Below, piece by piece: positions 50,397 to 53,108 of a stretch of DNA of 53,108 nt. Numbering within the stretch: the stretch's first letter is position 1; each line of letters begins with the position of its first letter. Position numbers and translations under genes: made by a program. This DNA comes from a virus: the IMG/VR virus record IMGVR_UViG_3300031975_000697, positions 1 to 53,108 of that record. The stretch is one strand, 5' to 3'. The notes beneath the pieces were generated by a model that saw only the letters and a list, made by a program, of their open reading frames with translations, searched no databases and had not been told where the DNA came from.

Positions 50397-50665
50397 GCCT
50401 CGTCACCGAACTTCCAGTCGGTATCTCGATCGTCTTCTCCGTCGTCGATGGGTTCCTCTTCGGTGATGGTCTCTCCCAGTTCGGAATCGAGCCATTCGCT
50501 GAATCCGACGCGGTAGGCGATCGGGTCGACAGCTTCGAGCACACGAGATGCCGGGTAACTGTCCATGAAGTCTCCGTAGACCTCGTCGAGCATGTCTTTG
50601 TAGCGCACGTCCAAGTCGCCATCCTCCAGCGGCTCGCCGGTCGCGATGTCCCAGTAATCGGCCAT
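50393..50665 (-). CDS. Hypothetical acidic protein
   Basis: 90 aa: MADYWDIATGEPLEDGDLDV, strongly acidic throughout with a C-terminal EEEPIDDGEDDRDTD stretch. Possibly a DNA-mimic-like acidic protein, but no family is recognised. Confidence 0.65.
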   Translation of the reverse strand: MADYWDIATGEPLEDGDLDVRYKDMLDEVYGDFMDSYPASRVLEAVDPIAYRVGFSEWLDSELGETITEEEPIDDGEDDRDTDWKFGDEA

Positions 50666-50677
50666 GTCTTGCCCCTC

Positions 50678-50896
50678 TCAGAACTCGGAGTATTCAGCGA
50701 TGAGCTCGCAGCGTCCGTCTACCGCGCTGCCGTTCGACTTCCACACCCTGACGACGTCTTTACCGTCTTCGTGGTCGATCCGGACGATCGCTCCGACGTT
50801 CCACCCGTTGGCGGTGACGATCAGGCCAGATACCTTGCTACCCAACCGTGATGCCTGTCCGCGGGTTCCTTCCACGGTGCCTCGGTACTGTGCCAT
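50678..50896 (-). CDS. Hypothetical small SH3-like protein
   Basis: 72 aa: MAQYRGTVEGTRGQASRLGS, then VSGLIVTANGWNVGAIVRID; beta-rich, common in mycobacteriophages as recalled. It lies 12 bases after a stoperator, with GAGAGGAAG upstream. Confidence 0.68.
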   Translation of the reverse strand: MAQYRGTVEGTRGQASRLGSKVSGLIVTANGWNVGAIVRIDHEDGKDVVRVWKSNGSAVDGRCELIAEYSEF

Positions 50897-50908
50897 GACT
50901 TCCTCTCA

Positions 50909-50921
50909 GTTCGATGTCAAG
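50909..50921 (-). promoter_or_regulatory. Stoperator (CTTGACATCGAAC)
   Basis: Perfect site upstream of the gene starting at 50896. Confidence 0.8.
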
Positions 50922-50943
50922 TAGTGCTGATGTCTTTGGTTGG

Positions 50944-51462
50944 CTAGAGCTCCCAGCCCGCTTCCCGGTAGGCGCGGTCTGCCTCGTACAGAAGCCTCAT
51001 GTACTCGGTCAGCTTGGCCTCTGCGTCTGTGTGACTGACCTCTTCGATCGAGAAGTACTCGGAGATCAAGTCTCCCATCGCGAAGTCGCCTCCGAGGATG
51101 CGAAGGGCGACCGAGACGTTGACCTCGTCCCACTCTTCGGGGCTGATGTAGCCATCCGGGACGTCGTCCAAGCCTTGCCACTCCCACCACTCGCCTCCCC
51201 CTCGGACGATGGCGCAGGCTGCCTCGTAGTCCTCGCGCATGAAGCCGGACACGATCGGACCTGGCTCATATTGATAGCTCGGGTCAACTCCGTATCCGAG
51301 TCCGTAGAGCAACTGGCAGACGTTGAACTCACGCATCACAACCCTTTCCAGGCTGTACTCCCCGGAGTCGGTGATCGAGTGATAGATCGGGAATGCTTCG
51401 TTGCCGAAGGTGTCTAGCGCTTCCTCGGCCTGCTCGATGCCTCGCGTGACGGTGTCTTGCAT
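50944..51462 (-). CDS. Hypothetical protein
   Basis: 172 aa from ATG 51462 with AAGGGAT upstream. MQDTVTRGIEQAEEALDTFG, then YHSITDSGEYSLERVVMREF and an EF-hand-like acidic stretch (DDVPDGYISPEEWDEVNV). The stretch follows the D-x-D/N-G-x-I calcium-loop pattern loosely. No family recognised. Confidence 0.68.
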   Translation of the reverse strand: MQDTVTRGIEQAEEALDTFGNEAFPIYHSITDSGEYSLERVVMREFNVCQLLYGLGYGVDPSYQYEPGPIVSGFMREDYEAACAIVRGGGEWWEWQGLDDVPDGYISPEEWDEVNVSVALRILGGDFAMGDLISEYFSIEEVSHTDAEAKLTEYMRLLYEADRAYREAGWEL

Positions 51463-51569
51463 GGGTATCCCTTCAGTGCAGGTGTTTTCGATGGCTTGGG
51501 TGGTGGCTTCCACGGATCTCGGCCCATCTTGCGGGCACGCCTCATGGCCACCATCGTCTCGGCATCCAT
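51414..51569 (-). CDS. Possible small basic protein, overlapping frame
   Basis: 51 aa from ATG 51569, overlapping the upstream stop by one base (TGATG). MDAETMVAMRRARKMGRDPW then Pro/Lys-rich. The last 49 bases overlap the gene starting at 51462. It is basic and low in complexity, so support is modest. Confidence 0.45.
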   Translation of the reverse strand: MDAETMVAMRRARKMGRDPWKPPPKPSKTPALKGYPCKTPSREASSRPRKR

Positions 51570-51679
51570 CAGAGCGGTATGACTCGGTAGCTCCGCTCCC
51601 CGGTCCTGGTGTCTTCAACCAAGACTCGGATAGCTCCCCCGGTCACGTGCTGTGTGATGACTCGGTGATGTCCGTACAT
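51569..51679 (-). CDS. Hypothetical very small protein
   Basis: 36 aa from ATG 51679, which lies in a stoperator: MYGHHRVITQHVTGGAIRVL, ending SYRVIPL. Coupled to the next gene by TGATG. No family recognised. Confidence 0.5.
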   Translation of the reverse strand: MYGHHRVITQHVTGGAIRVLVEDTRTGERSYRVIPL

Positions 51680-51686
51680 TGTCAAG
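51674..51686 (-). promoter_or_regulatory. Stoperator (CTTGACAATGTAC)
   Basis: One mismatch from the consensus; it contains both the TGA of the upstream gene (51682-51684) and the ATG of the next gene (51679). Confidence 0.68.
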
Positions 51687-51867
51687 TCTCCTCGGCGCGA
51701 ATATTCATCGAAGGCCAAACGTCATGGATCTTGCCGTCGTAGTCCATACGGACGCCGTACCGAAACTTGCCTTGGAACTCGATGGAGTCGACGACTGTGC
51801 CGCTCATGTCTTCGTCGCAGAACGTAGCCGTGACGCGGGCACCTGCCGGGTACCTTGGGTGTCTCAT
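51682..51867 (-). CDS. Hypothetical small protein
   Basis: 61 aa from ATG 51867: MRHPRYPAGARVTATFCDED, then IEFQGKFRYGVRMDYDGKIH. Beta-rich, SH3-like. Overlaps the upstream stop by four bases; its own stop lies in a stoperator. Confidence 0.65.
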   Translation of the reverse strand: MRHPRYPAGARVTATFCDEDMSGTVVDSIEFQGKFRYGVRMDYDGKIHDVWPSMNIRAEET

Positions 51868-52070
51868 CGGAGCAGATCCTCGATGTGTATGCAGCCGACC
51901 CAGTCGGGGCCGAACTGCGGCGCGTAGCCGAGCACCTCGTCTTCCTGGCACGGAAACTCTGCCTGGCTCATACCTCGGTCGTCGGCGCTCGCCACCCAAG
52001 CCGGCGTAGCGATGAAAGCCGGCGCGGCCATGATGAAAGCTCCTGCTGCGATGCGCTTAGCGATGTGCAT
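51864..52070 (-). CDS. Small secreted protein
   Basis: 68 aa from ATG 52070: a signal peptide MHIAKRIAAGAFIMAAPAFI leads to a cleavage near ASA-DD. The mature part has two cysteines (FPCQEDEV, VGCIHIED). The third exported small protein in the right arm (with 28324 and 49703). First gene of the leftward operon seen here. Confidence 0.7.
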   Translation of the reverse strand: MHIAKRIAAGAFIMAAPAFIATPAWVASADDRGMSQAEFPCQEDEVLGYAPQFGPDWVGCIHIEDLLR

Positions 52071-52084
52071 GTGACGTCCCCTTC

Positions 52085-52097
52085 GTTCGGTGTCAAG
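52085..52097 (-). promoter_or_regulatory. Stoperator (CTTGACACCGAAC)
   Basis: Perfect site just upstream of the first leftward gene. No -10 box at 17-18 bp, so a stoperator, not a promoter. Confidence 0.8.
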
Positions 52098-52110
52098 TCT
52101 TGCTGCGTAC

Positions 52111-52184
52111 GTGGGTAGCCGAGAATCGAACTCGGTAGCTTGCGCCAGAGGCCGGCGATCGTTCCATCGCGCCATGCCTACCCT
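52111..52184 (-). other. tRNA-like element, probably degenerate
   Basis: The - strand has a perfect T-arm (CCGAG, loop TTCGATT, CTCGG) and GGGTAG/CTACCC arms about 71 bases apart, the span of a tRNA. The anticodon arm pairs only four bases (CGCC/GGCG) with loop GGCCTCT, which lacks U33, and no regular D-arm is found. A decayed tRNA or a tRNA mimic; not called as a functional tRNA. Confidence 0.4.
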
Positions 52185-52189
52185 GATGT

Positions 52190-52512
52190 CTTAGTCACGA
52201 CCGAGTTGCGTTCCCTTAGTGGCCTTCACGTGGTTTACCACCGTTCACCAAGCCTTGCCCGGTCACCGCGCACTGTCACCACGCGTTCACCCGTTCGGGG
52301 CTCGGATCGTCACACGAAGCCTCATGGCGGTGCCCGTCACCGCTCCGCTTCGGACCGTATCTTCGCTCGATCGCTGTATGTCGTAGCTAGCGCCTAGCCA
52401 GTCAGCGGGCCTTACCGCTGCCGAAGGGATTTGCACGCGGGTCTGTGGCCTTTGATGCTATCTCTGCCTGCCGCGATCTTGCCGCTACGTTGTTCTGTTG
52501 TCTGTGTTCTCC
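52190..52512. other. Non-coding leader with repeated TCACC words
   Basis: No gene seen. Five copies of GTCACC/GTTCACC occur in about 100 bp (starting 52243, 52262, 52275, 52285, 52336). The region lies between the tandem promoters and the first gene, so it is the untranslated leader of the early messages. Confidence 0.45.
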
Positions 52513-52542
52513 ACCCTACCCGAACTGTCGTTCGGTGTCAAG
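52513..52542 (-). promoter_or_regulatory. Early leftward promoter 1 with operator
   Basis: TTGACA (52541-52536), 17-bp spacer, TAGGGT (52518-52513). The stoperator CTTGACACCGAAC (52542-52530) covers the -35 box. Confidence 0.75.
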
Positions 52543-52658
52543 TGGCGGATCTCTGTGAGCTGGTCGGTCTCCGCTGGCGTCAATTCGCGTATGCAGTGCC
52601 GGAGGCCGGTACCCCCGGAGTCGGTTCGTGCGACCCGCTCTGTTCTGTTGTGGTTCCC

Positions 52659-52688
52659 ACTCTAGCACGTTGGCCGTTCGTTGTCAAG
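52659..52688 (-). promoter_or_regulatory. Early leftward promoter 2 with operator
   Basis: TTGACA (52687-52682), 17-bp spacer, TAGAGT (52664-52659). The stoperator CTTGACAACGAAC (52688-52676) covers the -35 box. Confidence 0.8.
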
Positions 52689-52793
52689 CGTCTGCGTCGG
52701 TGAGTTCATCTGGCTCTGTGCTGCTCCAAACCCGCTGGCTCTTGGGTTCCCCGAACGCTGCTCTCGTTGGCCTCTGTGCTGTTGTGTGTCTCC

Positions 52794-52824
52794 ACACTAG
52801 CACGGTGCTCGGTTCGTTGTCAAG
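52794..52824 (-). promoter_or_regulatory. Early leftward promoter 3 with operator
   Basis: TTGACA (52823-52818), 18-bp spacer, TAGTGT (52799-52794). The stoperator CTTGACAACGAAC (52824-52812) covers the -35 box. Confidence 0.8.
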
Positions 52825-52919
52825 TCCCGATCTGAGATCCGGTCTGGACTGCCTCCGAGCTGGAGATCCGCTGTTGTGTTGTCGTGGTTCACGTTGTCCG
52901 TGCTGGCCCAACAACAACG

Positions 52920-52949
52920 ACACTACACGGCGCCCCGTTCGGTGTCAAG
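52920..52949 (-). promoter_or_regulatory. Early leftward promoter 4 with operator
   Basis: TTGACA (52948-52943), 17-bp spacer, TAGTGT (52925-52920). The stoperator CTTGACACCGAAC (52949-52937) covers the -35 box. Outermost of the four. Confidence 0.8.
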
Positions 52950-53108
52950 CCCGGCTGCACACTGCCCCCCCCCCTGTGCAGGTGGGTGGGCCTGCCGGCC
53001 CCCTCCCCCTGGCCCCTAGGTGGGGCGCCCCTCCCCCGCCTCCTGCCGTGCGGGCACCGGCCCGCCTGCCCCCTGCTGCCCTGCCCTCGCTCCGGGTGGG
53101 TGCGCTGC
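52950..53108. other. Right genome end, C-rich, non-coding
   Basis: Strong strand bias: long C runs on + (ten C at 52965-52974) and G runs on -. A hairpin CTGCAC/GTGCAG (52955-52960/52976-52981) holds the C10 run in its loop. Several closely spaced G runs on the - strand could form G-quadruplexes. Near the presumed cohesive end. Confidence 0.6.

Noticed and set aside
52431-52703. 90-aa + strand open frame at the right end
   Set aside because: Wrong strand for the region and overlaps the early promoters.
52684-52923. 79-aa - strand open frame among the right-end promoters
   Set aside because: It runs across two promoters and operators, has no ribosome-binding site and low-complexity composition.

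Overview
The window looks like a complete, linear, about 53.1 kb genome of a temperate siphovirus that infects Mycobacterium, of the kind called cluster A (L5/D29/Bxb1-like). Evidence: structural genes are read rightward in the left half and early/replication genes leftward in the right half. There is a lysin A/lysin B pair, a serine integrase at the centre, a small HTH immunity repressor in the right arm, and about 20 copies of a 13-bp asymmetric site CTTGACAnnGAAC that match the 'stoperator' repressor sites of this group. Base composition is high GC. No host chromosome is visible.

Left arm (1-26.7 kb, + strand). A non-coding left end carries a striking row of nine short perfect hairpins (249-492). 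It is followed by an HNH endonuclease, small terminase, tail-adhesin genes (a collagen-like protein of 1001 aa, a glycine-rich protein and an alpha/beta-hydrolase), tRNA-Trp(CCA), lysin A and lysin B. Next come large terminase, portal, MuF-like protein, scaffold, major capsid protein, head-tail connectors, tail terminator and major tail protein. The two tail-assembly chaperones are joined by a -1 frameshift, then tape measure, minor tail proteins and two small membrane proteins (holin candidates). A strong rho-independent terminator closes this block at 26,647-26,687.

Centre (26.7-28.3 kb). A serine integrase is preceded by a candidate attP. Its ATG sits where a leaderless transcript from an overlapping promoter would begin.

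Right arm (28.3-53 kb, - strand). Many tightly packed, often 1-4 nt overlapping genes. They include dCMP deaminase, family A DNA polymerase, an Acb2/Tad1-like cyclic-nucleotide sponge, a SLOG (YspA-like) domain fused in frame to a zinc-ribbon protein, and B12-dependent ribonucleotide reductase. Others are a sigma-like protein, metallophosphoesterase, primase in two overlapping frames, endonuclease VII, phosphoribosyltransferase, DnaB/RecA-like ATPase, Cas4-like nuclease and the immunity repressor. Four tandem promoters at the right end, each with a stoperator laid over its -35 box, would drive this arm. The repressor reading frame is broken by a 7-G run, and its conserved-looking C-terminus lies in the next frame.

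How it works together: early transcription starts at the tandem right-end promoters and runs leftward through the replication and nucleotide genes. The repressor, if functional, blocks those promoters and binds stoperators along both arms to silence elongation. Integrase provides lysogeny. Family assignments are from recalled sequence motifs, not database searches.
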